The position numbers and the translations under genes are program-made. The notes beneath the pieces were generated by a model that was given only the letters and a program-made list of their open reading frames with translations, ran no database searches and was not told the origin of the DNA. A stretch of DNA of 64,000 nucleotides from Brevibacillus choshinensis (lineage in GTDB: Bacteria; Bacillota; Bacilli; Brevibacillales; Brevibacillaceae): NCBI RefSeq assembly GCF_016811915.1, contig NZ_CP069127.1, positions 4,181,001 to 4,245,000 on the forward strand, given 5' to 3'. This document shows, piece by piece, positions 17,650 to 25,541 of the stretch. Numbering within the stretch: position 1 is the stretch's first letter; the number at the start of each line of letters is the position of its first letter.

Positions 17650-18120
17650 TCATGCGTCCAATCGAACCAATTTCCCCAGGTCAGCAGCAAAACGTTCCAG
17701 CGTATCCGCGAATGCCTCTGCCTCCTCTTTGGTCCCCGGCTCCTGCACCACAAAGTGATAATCGAGCACCTGCACTTCCTGGGCAGGCTTATCGGGTTCG
17801 ATATATCTGCGTTTTTCCGTGAGCGAGATCTCCGGGATCAGCATTCTCGCATGCTCCCACAGCTGGCTCACATGCGCAGCTGTCCTCGCTCCTGCATATT
17901 CGACCTCTACTTCCACTTCGCAGCTGTTTTCTTCCGCCAGCTCAAAGAGATGTATCGTGGCTACGGGCTTGCCCTCTTCTTCCGCTCCCGCAAAGGTGAG
18001 AATGATTTCCCGAATTTCTTCTTCCTCCACGAGGGATTGATCCGAGCGCAGGATCACATCGATTAAGGTTCCATGTTGGGATAATTGCTCATTTAGTTGT
18101 TCCACCATAAATTGCAGCAC
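17650..18120 (-). CDS. Hypothetical acidic protein, 156 residues
   Basis: An acidic soluble protein without signal peptide or membrane segment. It opens with an amphipathic helix (LQFMVEQLNEQLSQHG), has a beta-rich middle (ATIHLFELAEENSCEVEVEVEY) and ends in a helix rich in Ala and Leu (EEAEAFADTLERFAADLGKLV). I cannot place it in a family. The GTG at 18120 follows AACAGGAGGAG at 11 bases; the in-frame ATG four codons later is less well placed. It forms its own unit with a terminator behind it. Confidence 0.65.
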   Translation of the reverse strand: MLQFMVEQLNEQLSQHGTLIDVILRSDQSLVEEEEIREIILTFAGAEEEGKPVATIHLFELAEENSCEVEVEVEYAGARTAAHVSQLWEHARMLIPEISLTEKRRYIEPDKPAQEVQVLDYHFVVQEPGTKEEAEAFADTLERFAADLGKLVRLDA

Positions 18121-18185
18121 GTTGTTCGGCTCCTCCTGTTACTTGGTTGCTCTCTTAGCAGTATACCATGCGGGGGAAAGCCACG

Positions 18186-18210
18186 AAAAACCCCTTCACG
18201 AGGAAGGGGT
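18186..18210 (-). terminator. Terminator overlapping the end of the 104-residue gene
   Basis: CCCCTTC/GAAGGGG stem with a five-base loop and five T on the minus strand; the right arm lies inside the last codons of the gene. Confidence 0.8.
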
Positions 18211-18510
18211 GGGCGTGTTGTTCATATTTTTTTGATTCATAAATTCAGATAGCCACGCTCTGCGAACTTCCTTGTTTGGACAATACCCTAAAATATAACT
18301 TTCTCCGCGCATGTATTTTTCCTTGATCCACTCTTTATGCTTACGGAAAAAGGCGTGTTGGAAATCAATCGGCATCTGCTGATATTCTTCCAGTGCTGAG
18401 GGGTTCTGGAGGAAAAAATCTTCGTCATACACAAACTCTTCATTTTGTTGGCGGCTGATCAGGTACACGAAGGCAATCACCAGGAACAGATTCACCAAGA
18501 AAATTGTCAT
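18196..18510 (-). CDS. Small membrane-anchored protein of unknown function
   Basis: A 104-residue protein with one N-terminal transmembrane helix (MTIFLVNLFLVIAFVYLI) and a charged cytoplasmic or external tail rich in aromatic residues (DFQHAFFRKHKEWIKEKYMRG). GGAGGGATT is spaced well before the ATG. No family recognised. It is followed immediately by a terminator, so it is a monocistronic unit. Confidence 0.65.
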   Translation of the reverse strand: MTIFLVNLFLVIAFVYLISRQQNEEFVYDEDFFLQNPSALEEYQQMPIDFQHAFFRKHKEWIKEKYMRGESYILGYCPNKEVRRAWLSEFMNQKNMNNTPTPSS

Positions 18511-18670
18511 CCAAAATCCCTCCAGTCGAGTGCTATAATTATCAGATTAATCTGTCTTATCAGCATATTATTATTGTACCATGTTTTTGGTGTTTTCTAA
18601 ACCTTTCCTTTTACTATTTTATATAAAAACTTTTTTCGGATAAGTATAGCTGACCAATATAAGATGAAAA

Positions 18671-18700
18671 AGACACCCGCTTTATCGAAAACGGGTGTCT
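18671..18700 (-). terminator. Terminator of the LCP gene
   Basis: AGACACCCG/CGGGTGTCT stem (9 bp) with a 12-base loop, followed by TTTTT on the minus strand. Confidence 0.88.
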
Positions 18701-18707
18701 ATCCTTG

Positions 18708-20132
18708 TCAAGAACTGCTATTCGAATTGTTTGTGTTTGCATCCTGGACTGGAGGCTGGACAATGTCTGGCGGAGGTGTCGTCCCTGCATCAGTCGCGGG
18801 TGGTGTGGTTCCTGACGGTACGGTTGTCTCAGGGGGTGTCGTTTGTCCTGGCTGCCCTGGACTGACTACATCAGGCGGAGGTGCATCGCCACCATTTGTC
18901 ACAGGCGCTTCTGCCACTTCCTCTTGTTCTTTCGGCTCATCAGCCTGAGGCTTCTGCTTGGTCACCGACTGTGCCGCAGACTGTGTGGTTTTCTTTTTCG
19001 TCGTTGTCTTGGTGCTGCTGGAAGCCGCTACTGCCGATTCGCTGGACCCCAAAATCGGAGAATTGTTCAGCTGGGCGACCACATTGTCTTTGACGCCCAT
19101 TTCCGCTTGCAGTGACTCACGCACCACTTCCAGCTTTTCTTTCTCCAAAAACGTGTAGCCGCCTTGCCAGTAGGCACCGTTATCCAGAGCATTGACCATC
19201 GATGCACTAAAGCCTTTGAAGTCAAAAGCAAGTCCTTTGATTTGGTCTTTGGACAGGTCCGTATGTATGTTTTTCGCTCCAACATCCATGATGTTAAAGA
19301 CTTTCGTCAAACCTTCCAGCGAGCCCGCTTTATCTACGACCGCTTTGATGACCTCTTGCTGACGGCGATTGCGGTCAAAGTCACTGGAGTAATATTTGGT
19401 TCCGCGGTTGTCATGACGATGGCGGACATACCCCAAGGCTTGTTCTCCATTGAGGGTCTGCAAACCCGGGCTCAAGTTGATGTGCGTATCGTCTGTGGGA
19501 TCATCGTAGACCAGCTTGCGGTCCACATTCACTTCTACACCGCCCAGCTCGTCGATCACGGCTTTGAATCCATCAAAATCGACAGCTACATAATGCTCAA
19601 TGGGAATACCCAAAATTTCATTGATGGTCTTCTTGGTCAGTGAAATACCGTCTTCCGTAGGCGTCTGGTTGTTGCGCTCTGCCTGACGACGCTCCGCTTC
19701 ACCATTGGCATATACGGAATTGATTTTGTGATAGTCGCGGTAGCCTGGGATCTTCACTCGCGTATCCCGGGGAATCGACACCATCGTCACTTTTTTCGTG
19801 GATGGGTTGGCTACTGCAACGATCATCACATCGGTGTTCATCGAGCCCGTCTCTGGACGGCTGTCTGATCCGAGGATAATAAATGACATCGGCTTGTCAT
19901 TGTGATATTCAGGATCTGCATTTTGGGAAATATTCGAAACAAAATTGTCTTTGGGCTGTGTCACCGTATTTAGAGTGTCGTCAATTTTCCAATAAATCGC
20001 TCCCGCCACACCCCCGACCAGGATCAGGGCAAATAAGCTCAGGAACACCACGATTCTGCGAAGCCTGCGACTACGTCCCGTCTGCTTCTTGCGGGGAGCG
20101 GAGGCGCGTTGTCTCGTAACCTTCTCAGGCAT
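18708..20132 (-). CDS. LytR-CpsA-Psr (LCP) family cell-wall ligase
   Basis: A 474-residue membrane-anchored protein that should attach teichoic acid or other anionic polymers from undecaprenyl carriers to peptidoglycan outside the cell. A basic cytoplasmic tail (about 1-27) and one transmembrane helix (about 28-48) lead to the LCP domain, with the diagnostic LGSDSRPETGSMNTDVM, SIPRDTRVKIPG, the DELGGVEV block and GEQALGYVRHRHD. The tail after about residue 370 is a Ser/Thr/Lys then Pro/Thr/Gly-rich wall-spanning segment. I take the ATG at 20132, with AAGGAGAC upstream, over the 49-codon-longer frame. Confidence 0.92.
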   Translation of the reverse strand: MPEKVTRQRASAPRKKQTGRSRRLRRIVVFLSLFALILVGGVAGAIYWKIDDTLNTVTQPKDNFVSNISQNADPEYHNDKPMSFIILGSDSRPETGSMNTDVMIVAVANPSTKKVTMVSIPRDTRVKIPGYRDYHKINSVYANGEAERRQAERNNQTPTEDGISLTKKTINEILGIPIEHYVAVDFDGFKAVIDELGGVEVNVDRKLVYDDPTDDTHINLSPGLQTLNGEQALGYVRHRHDNRGTKYYSSDFDRNRRQQEVIKAVVDKAGSLEGLTKVFNIMDVGAKNIHTDLSKDQIKGLAFDFKGFSASMVNALDNGAYWQGGYTFLEKEKLEVVRESLQAEMGVKDNVVAQLNNSPILGSSESAVAASSSTKTTTKKKTTQSAAQSVTKQKPQADEPKEQEEVAEAPVTNGGDAPPPDVVSPGQPGQTTPPETTVPSGTTPPATDAGTTPPPDIVQPPVQDANTNNSNSSS

Positions 20133-20304
20133 ATGTATCAGTCTCCTTGTTCGCGCACGCTTTTTGAAATGGTAAAAAGGAGGCACGATTTTGAACAGTG
20201 CCACCAGGCTTGATGCACTAATATTTTCTTCAGATGGTAATACTCTGATTACGGTATTGTAACATACCATTGTCTGCATTTGTAGAAAAATGTTACCTGC
20301 ACGT

Positions 20305-20334
20305 AAAAACCCCTATCTTTTTGTCGACAGGGGT
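20305..20334 (-). terminator. Terminator of the 45-residue protein gene
   Basis: On the minus strand ACCCCT and AGGGGT form a stem around an 18-base loop followed by TTTTTA. It ends 15 bases after the small ORF. Confidence 0.7.
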
Positions 20335-20348
20335 CTTCTGTGTGCATG

Positions 20349-20486
20349 CTATTGCAAACCGCGCGGCGCCTGGCTGAATCCCTGGACAGGACCCTCGGGA
20401 CGCTTTTGGGTGGAGCGGTGAGAATCTCCTCCCTGACGAACGTGGCTCTCTTGTTTTCCGTTTACATCATTTGACTTCTTTTCCAC
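20349..20486 (-). CDS. Small hydrophilic protein, 45 residues
   Basis: A short frame with a near-perfect ribosome site: AAGGAGGAGTGC lies before a GTG start at 20486, and a terminator follows the stop codon. The product begins MEKKSNDVNGKQESHV and is very hydrophilic, rich in Gln, Ser, Gly, Arg and Lys, without hydrophobic or aromatic clusters apart from one Phe. This composition recalls small spore or stress proteins of Bacilli, but I recognise no family. Expression is supported only by the signals around it. Confidence 0.55.
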   Translation of the reverse strand: MEKKSNDVNGKQESHVRQGGDSHRSTQKRPEGPVQGFSQAPRGLQ

Positions 20487-20552
20487 GGGTGCACTCCTCC
20501 TTGTATGTGAAGCTACCCGGTAGTGTTCGTCAAGGCACCCGCTCTCATACCA

Positions 20553-21512
20553 TTAATGCATCTCCCGCGGTGTATTGGTGACCTGCTTGGAAGCGAATAC
20601 CTCTTTTCTCAACAGGAACTCGTTTATGTCGTACATGCCTTTTTTCTGTACGCTCATTTCCGCCAGAGCAATCCCGTAAGCAGCCTGCTCTTGCAGGAGA
20701 GATGTCTTGTCTTGGGCAAAGATGACGCCGGCAGCGAACGCGTCTCCGGACGTCTCTCGAATCGGGAATGGAGGGGCGGGCAGCCACAGCTCTCCTGATT
20801 CATTGCACAAGCAAATGCCAGCTTCACCGCAGACCACCATGACCTGGGTAATGCCTCCCGCAACGAAAGACTGGGCACATTTCTCCACGTCTTGATAGGA
20901 GTGAAGTGTTTGGCCGCTCATTGCCTCCATCTCGTCGATGCTCCCGACCAGCGCAAATACTCCCTCCAGCTTGCCCCGCCATTTTTTCGCCTTTTTGACG
21001 GAAACCGGGTCAGCGATCACTTTTTTCCCTTCGCGCTTTGCTTCGATCAATATCGCTTCCATCACAGGCACGGGAAGGTTGGCATCCAGAAATAGGCCTG
21101 TCGCCTCCGGGATCCGTTTGCAGACGTCACGGACCATCGAGTCGGTCCACGCCTCATTGATGGCCATATCCGATACAGCCGTGTACAATTCACCATCCGT
21201 ATCACGAACAGCCAGATAGCGCCCAGTCGAATTGCCTGGCACTCTCTTCATCCCGTGAGTCGCAACACCGCTGTCTGCAGTCACCTGCCTCAGCCATTCG
21301 CCATCCGGATCTTCTCCCACCAACGCGTATAAATGGACCTCTTCTCCCAGCCATCCCAGATATTCCGCCACGTTGCGCGCCACCCCACCTGCCGCTTGAT
21401 GGACGATACCCGGGTTACTTGTCCCAGGGAGCAATCTGGCTGACGTGACCCCCTGAACATCCACATTGGCGCCACCCACGCATAGCCAGTACTGTTTGAT
21501 CCCCTCCAGCAT
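20553..21512 (-). CDS. PfkB-family sugar or nucleoside kinase (pseudouridine-kinase-like)
   Basis: A 319-residue ribokinase-fold kinase. The substrate-binding start (VGGANVDVQG, about 12-22) and GVARNVAEYLGWLG (about 42-56) match pseudouridine kinase and adenosine-kinase relatives. The second PfkB signature is unusual: it reads RETSGDAFAAG where the family has D-T-x-G-A-G-D, so the anion-hole loop looks two residues short although the catalytic Asp is kept. The ATG at 21512 follows GGGAGGGG; the frame upstream lacks a site. No pseudouridine glycosidase gene is nearby, so the substrate is open. Confidence 0.82.
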   Translation of the reverse strand: MLEGIKQYWLCVGGANVDVQGVTSARLLPGTSNPGIVHQAAGGVARNVAEYLGWLGEEVHLYALVGEDPDGEWLRQVTADSGVATHGMKRVPGNSTGRYLAVRDTDGELYTAVSDMAINEAWTDSMVRDVCKRIPEATGLFLDANLPVPVMEAILIEAKREGKKVIADPVSVKKAKKWRGKLEGVFALVGSIDEMEAMSGQTLHSYQDVEKCAQSFVAGGITQVMVVCGEAGICLCNESGELWLPAPPFPIRETSGDAFAAGVIFAQDKTSLLQEQAAYGIALAEMSVQKKGMYDINEFLLRKEVFASKQVTNTPREMH

Positions 21513-21784
21513 ACAAGCACCCCTCCCTGACGATTGCACACGGTTATGTTCTTTACTCTCTTTCTCTCTTTTTCGACAACAGCCAAACAATTCCTACTCA
21601 TTTGCGAAGATCCTTCGTCATTTCTTGTTTATTCCCTACCTCCATATGGCAGTGTTACAGGGATGACGTATTGCGATTTCCGTGCTAAAGTGAGTACGAA
21701 ACTGTTAACTAGGAAACAGTCCGATCTTTTTAAAGAAGAAAAACGATGTACGTTTTTCGCACAAAAGTAATGGAGATGAACCAT

Positions 21785-23005
21785 ATGAGCGCCACATCTA
21801 CCCCCATTCATGCTTCACCTGGAGCGACGGCAGCTCCTACCGTGTATCGAATGCTGTTTGCAATCAGTGTCGTTCATTTACTGAATGACAGCTTGCAATC
21901 CGTGATACCGGCACTCCTGCCAATCCTGGAAAAGAACCTCGCTCTCAGCTTTACGCAAGTCGGCCTTATTTTGTTGGTCATGAATCTAACCTCCTCTGTC
22001 CTGCAGCCCGTCGTCGGTTACTTTTCCGATCGAAAATCACGACCATTCCTGCCGCCCATCGCTTTACTGGTATCGGGACTTGGCATGCTTGCCCTCGCGT
22101 TCGCCGGTAATTACATGCTTGTGTTGCTCGCCGTCGCCTGCGTCGGGATCGGGTCCGCTGTCTTCCATCCAGAAGCTTCCCGTTTCGCTCATCAGGCTTC
22201 CGGTGTTCGCAGAGGCTTGGGTCAGTCAATCTTTCAGGTAGGGGGAAATGCAGGTCAGGCGCTTGCACCTCTGATGACCATTTTGATTTTTGCCAGTCTG
22301 GGTCAAAATGGAGCCAAATGGTTTCTCCTTCCTGCAGTCATCGCCAGTGGCGTACTGCTTTACGTCGCACTCTGGTACCGCGGTCAGCAGCGATTGAAAA
22401 AGGCCGCATCCGCTGCCGTCTCCTATACGCACCGCAAACAACGAATGATCGCACTTGGTCTGCTCGTCCTCATCGTCAGCGTCCGTTCTTGGATGAATGC
22501 CGGTTTCCAAAGCTTTTATCAGTTTTATCTGATGTACGTCAAAGGAGTCGAATACTCCCATGCCCAAATAGTCGTCTTTGGATTTTTGATGGCAGGTGCG
22601 ATCGGAACGTTTTTGGGAGGACCGCTATCTGACCGGTTCGGGAAACGCAACCTCCTGATCATCTCGACCCTTGGTGCCGTTCCATTGACGATTCTGACGC
22701 CGTATGTATCTGGGATCTGGGTTTATCCGGTTCTGTTCTTAAGCGGTTTGATCATGCTCTCCAGCTTTTCCGTTACCGTCGTGTACGCGCAGGAATTGCT
22801 GCCAGGTCGCATCGGGACTGTGTCCGGTCTCATTACGGGTCTCGCATTCGGCATGGGCGGCATGGGCAGCCTCGTGTTCGGTTCTCTCGCGGACATGTTC
22901 GATTTGACCTTTGTCATCACCCTCTGCTCCCTGCTGCCTCTCGTGGGGATCCTCGGGTTCTTCCTGCCCAAGGATGAAACCGTACGCGAATGGGCTCGCA
23001 CTTAG
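21785..23005 (+). CDS. MFS transporter, fosmidomycin-resistance (Fsr)-like
   Basis: A 406-residue, 12-helix exporter. The first helix (MLFAISVVHLLNDSLQSVIPALLPIL), the loop GYFSDRKSRP and the FHPEASRFAHQASG segment are typical of the Fsr family of drug:H+ antiporters. Three start codons lie in a row; the ATG at 21785 is best spaced from GGAGATG. Upstream, ACTGTT and AACAGT form an inverted repeat eight bases apart (about 21700-21720) that could bind a regulator. A terminator follows. Confidence 0.88.
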   Translation: MSATSTPIHASPGATAAPTVYRMLFAISVVHLLNDSLQSVIPALLPILEKNLALSFTQVGLILLVMNLTSSVLQPVVGYFSDRKSRPFLPPIALLVSGLGMLALAFAGNYMLVLLAVACVGIGSAVFHPEASRFAHQASGVRRGLGQSIFQVGGNAGQALAPLMTILIFASLGQNGAKWFLLPAVIASGVLLYVALWYRGQQRLKKAASAAVSYTHRKQRMIALGLLVLIVSVRSWMNAGFQSFYQFYLMYVKGVEYSHAQIVVFGFLMAGAIGTFLGGPLSDRFGKRNLLIISTLGAVPLTILTPYVSGIWVYPVLFLSGLIMLSSFSVTVVYAQELLPGRIGTVSGLITGLAFGMGGMGSLVFGSLADMFDLTFVITLCSLLPLVGILGFFLPKDETVREWART

Positions 23006-23024
23006 CACCATCCACACAAGCAAC

Positions 23025-23058
23025 AAAGGGGCCATCCCACAAAAGGGTGCCCCTTTTT
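23025..23058 (+). terminator. Terminator of the Fsr-like MFS gene
   Basis: AAAGGGGC/GCCCCTTT stem (8 bp) around a 16-base loop followed by T. Confidence 0.85.
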
Positions 23059-23065
23059 CTTTTTG

Positions 23066-23115
23066 ACGAAAAAAGGGTGTCCCTCCCGCAGCTTGCGCTA
23101 CAGGGGACACCCTTT
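23066..23115 (-). terminator. Terminator of the SEC-C operon
   Basis: An 11-bp stem (AAGGGTGTCCC and its complement) with a loop of about 20 bases followed by six T on the minus strand, just after the last stop codon of the operon. Confidence 0.85.
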
Positions 23116-23120
23116 CTCAT

Positions 23121-25187
23121 TTACACCAGAACGCTAGTCGGTATGCCCAACAGGAGGGCTACGACGGGCGGATACAGCTCAGGAGTGCCAAAGACCTTCC
23201 AGCTGCCGTCTTCTGTCTGTCCGAACAGCCCTGCGATCATCCAATCCGGAGCCAGTGCCTGTCCGGTATCTGCCGAAAGCGATAGTTTGATCGTTTCTCC
23301 ATTGGAACGCTTGGCAATCCACCCGTTCTTGTCTGGCTCGAGGAGCATGAGAGTCTCTTCTGCCAGCTGGGTGAGGCCATTCGTGTTTCCAAACAAATTT
23401 TGGTTCGCTTCCTTTTCCAGCACCCCGTGCAAACGGTAGGCTTCGGGAAGCGTCTCCTTCAGCTCGGCAAACAGCGGCTGCGTCTCGGAATGAAGACCCG
23501 CTACCCCCTGCTTGTCCAGCCATTTGAAGAACGCGGTCAAAACAGACAGCAGATTCGCCGCCAACGTCTTGGTCGTGGCATCCGCACGAACGAAAATATC
23601 ATGGACCAGGAAGTATACGAGATCTTCCTTGCGCATTTGGTCCCACGTAAAGGTCGGGCCAAACGCTCCGCGCACAAAGGAGCGGAAGTTGTTCATGACC
23701 TCATCGTACTTTTTGACAGTGGCTTCAGACTTGCCATCTGTCATCTCCTGCACAAAACGGTTCATGTCTGCCAGTCGTTCCGGATGGACGGTATACACAC
23801 TCTCCGGCAATCCTTCAATCAACGGGCGACGCAGCAAATTGTTCACATGCAGGTCTTTATTTTCGAGTGCCAAACGAGGACGGAGCATATCCATGCGAAT
23901 GAATCGCGCCAGACCTTGGCCCAGTTTGTTGTCCTGTTCCATTTGTTCCATGAGGCTTTGCAGCTTGTGGTGCAGCTCTTCATTGTCCGATGCCGCAACC
24001 AGGATCGGAGCGAGATCGTCCAAAGCTTCATGTGGAGTGACCAGCCATTTTTCAGCAAAGTACGTTTGAACCGCCCATTGCAGCACTTTTGGTGGCAATG
24101 TCGGCTGACTGGTGATAAACAGCGTACCTTTGGAGAGCTTGGAGCCCGTCGAGGTCAAGACGTTGATTTCTTCTTCTCCCGCACTTGGGTGAAGCTGCAG
24201 CAGATCCGCTACTTCATCCAGCTGAGGCGCGTAGCCTTCCAGCATAACCTTATCATCCTGGATGAGGACTTCTGCCTGCACCTCGTACAATTCGAGCAGA
24301 GCACCCTTTAATGCCGGGAACAAATGCTCTTCCTTGCGCGTCGCATACACCCAGATCTCGCCAGCTGCATCTTTTCGCTTCAGCTCAAAGGAACGAGTCG
24401 CTTCCATATCCTTGATCAGCTGATCGCGGCTTGCAAGGGAATAGCTGCGGCGGAGCAAAGCTTCCGCTGCTTTGACTTGGTCTGCCCCTTCATCGCCAAA
24501 CTGGACGATAAAACGGTACAAGTCTGTCGTGTACACACGTTTTGCCGTATCGTTTGCCGCCTCTTGCACCTCTGGATGATCGTGGAGCCATTCCAGCATA
24601 GGCTGCTTGACATGTGGCTGCAGAATAATGCTGCCCGAAAACAGCATATCGCGAAGACCCAGGTTCAACAAACGACCTACGATGACCTGGCCAGGCTGCA
24701 CCTGCAGATTGTTGGATCGCAGCAAGTAATGTGTTTCAAGGCTGATCGGCTGTTGCACGGTCAGTACATCACGATCCACTTCCATGACTTCGTACACGTT
24801 CAAGTGAAGATGTGCAAAGGCACGACGAAGATCTGGCTCCATTCTGCGGCCATGCTGCTTCACATAGTTCTCCAAGAGCGTACTGCCGCCTGTTCTCACA
24901 TCCAGCACACACCAGTTGAAGAAGTGAGCAGCCCATTCCGGACGCATCACACTTTCTTCTGGGAGGCCAACCTCGTCGGCAAAGCGGCTGCGTGCTTCCG
25001 TGATTACCTCGCTCGTCACATTTGCACCCACAAAGTGGTTCAAACGTTCAACCCAGCCAGCGTATTCCTTCTGCAGCTTTTGCTCGTGGCGGCTGCGCAG
25101 CTCCGTGATCGGAGTGACTACACCGCAGCATTTTTTGTATTTTTTCCCGCTCCCGCAGGGGCACAATTCGTTTCTTCCAACAGACAT
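23121..25187 (-). CDS. Large SEC-C zinc-motif protein of unknown function
   Basis: A 688-residue soluble protein. It opens with a SEC-C metal-binding motif (NELCPCGSGKKYKKCCG), the zinc motif found at the end of SecA and in many unrelated proteins. The remainder is mostly helical and not assignable. Around residues 480-565 the sequence (TVKKYDEVMNNFRSFV, then TTKTLAANLLSVLTAFFKWLDKQG) resembles the SAM-like core-binding domain at the N-terminus of tyrosine recombinases, but no catalytic recombinase domain follows. The ATG at 25187 is preceded by AAGGAGATC; the open frame 18 codons upstream is unsupported. It is the last gene of a three-gene operon. Confidence 0.75.
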   Translation of the reverse strand: MSVGRNELCPCGSGKKYKKCCGVVTPITELRSRHEQKLQKEYAGWVERLNHFVGANVTSEVITEARSRFADEVGLPEESVMRPEWAAHFFNWCVLDVRTGGSTLLENYVKQHGRRMEPDLRRAFAHLHLNVYEVMEVDRDVLTVQQPISLETHYLLRSNNLQVQPGQVIVGRLLNLGLRDMLFSGSIILQPHVKQPMLEWLHDHPEVQEAANDTAKRVYTTDLYRFIVQFGDEGADQVKAAEALLRRSYSLASRDQLIKDMEATRSFELKRKDAAGEIWVYATRKEEHLFPALKGALLELYEVQAEVLIQDDKVMLEGYAPQLDEVADLLQLHPSAGEEEINVLTSTGSKLSKGTLFITSQPTLPPKVLQWAVQTYFAEKWLVTPHEALDDLAPILVAASDNEELHHKLQSLMEQMEQDNKLGQGLARFIRMDMLRPRLALENKDLHVNNLLRRPLIEGLPESVYTVHPERLADMNRFVQEMTDGKSEATVKKYDEVMNNFRSFVRGAFGPTFTWDQMRKEDLVYFLVHDIFVRADATTKTLAANLLSVLTAFFKWLDKQGVAGLHSETQPLFAELKETLPEAYRLHGVLEKEANQNLFGNTNGLTQLAEETLMLLEPDKNGWIAKRSNGETIKLSLSADTGQALAPDWMIAGLFGQTEDGSWKVFGTPELYPPVVALLLGIPTSVLV

Positions 25188-25268
25188 AGAGGGTTTGGAT
25201 CTCCTTTCCATCCCACGCGGCATGCGCGGGGAATCCTGCACAATCCCCCTATTTTACCGCATTATTCT

Positions 25269-25541
25269 TCAAGTGTTCAAGTGTTCTCGTTTTGATTCAT
25301 GTACGATACCCACATCGCCGTTGTTTTCCCACTGGTTGATAAACTGCTCCAGACGGTTCATCAGCCGGACGATGCGCTGCTTCTCGCCCATGCATGCAGA
25401 TATAGCAGAGAGCTGATTGGTGGTAAAAAGCCGGACCACTTCCTGCTCCATTTCCTGAAGCCGAATCCGATAACCCGCGATGACTTCGCGCAGCAAGGCA
25501 AACCTCTGCTCCAACCGGATCGTAGCCTCAAGCTTACTCAT
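25269..25541 (-). CDS. Small helical protein of the SEC-C operon
   Basis: A 90-residue protein predicted to be almost entirely helical, with long Leu/Ile/Glu/Arg heptad-like runs (LEQRFALLREVIAGYRIRLQEMEQEVVRLF, given here in part by its spacing of hydrophobics). Its ATG overlaps the stop codon of the preceding gene as ATGA, which implies translational coupling, and 81 bp separate it from the SEC-C gene. I recognise no family. It may bind the C-terminal coiled coil of its upstream partner. Confidence 0.65.
   Translation of the reverse strand: MSKLEATIRLEQRFALLREVIAGYRIRLQEMEQEVVRLFTTNQLSAISACMGEKQRIVRLMNRLEQFINQWENNGDVGIVHESKREHLNT

Noticed and set aside
23500..23745. A recombinase or integrase gene
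   Set aside because: Only a DNA-binding-like segment is present; the catalytic R-H-R-Y residues of tyrosine recombinases are absent.
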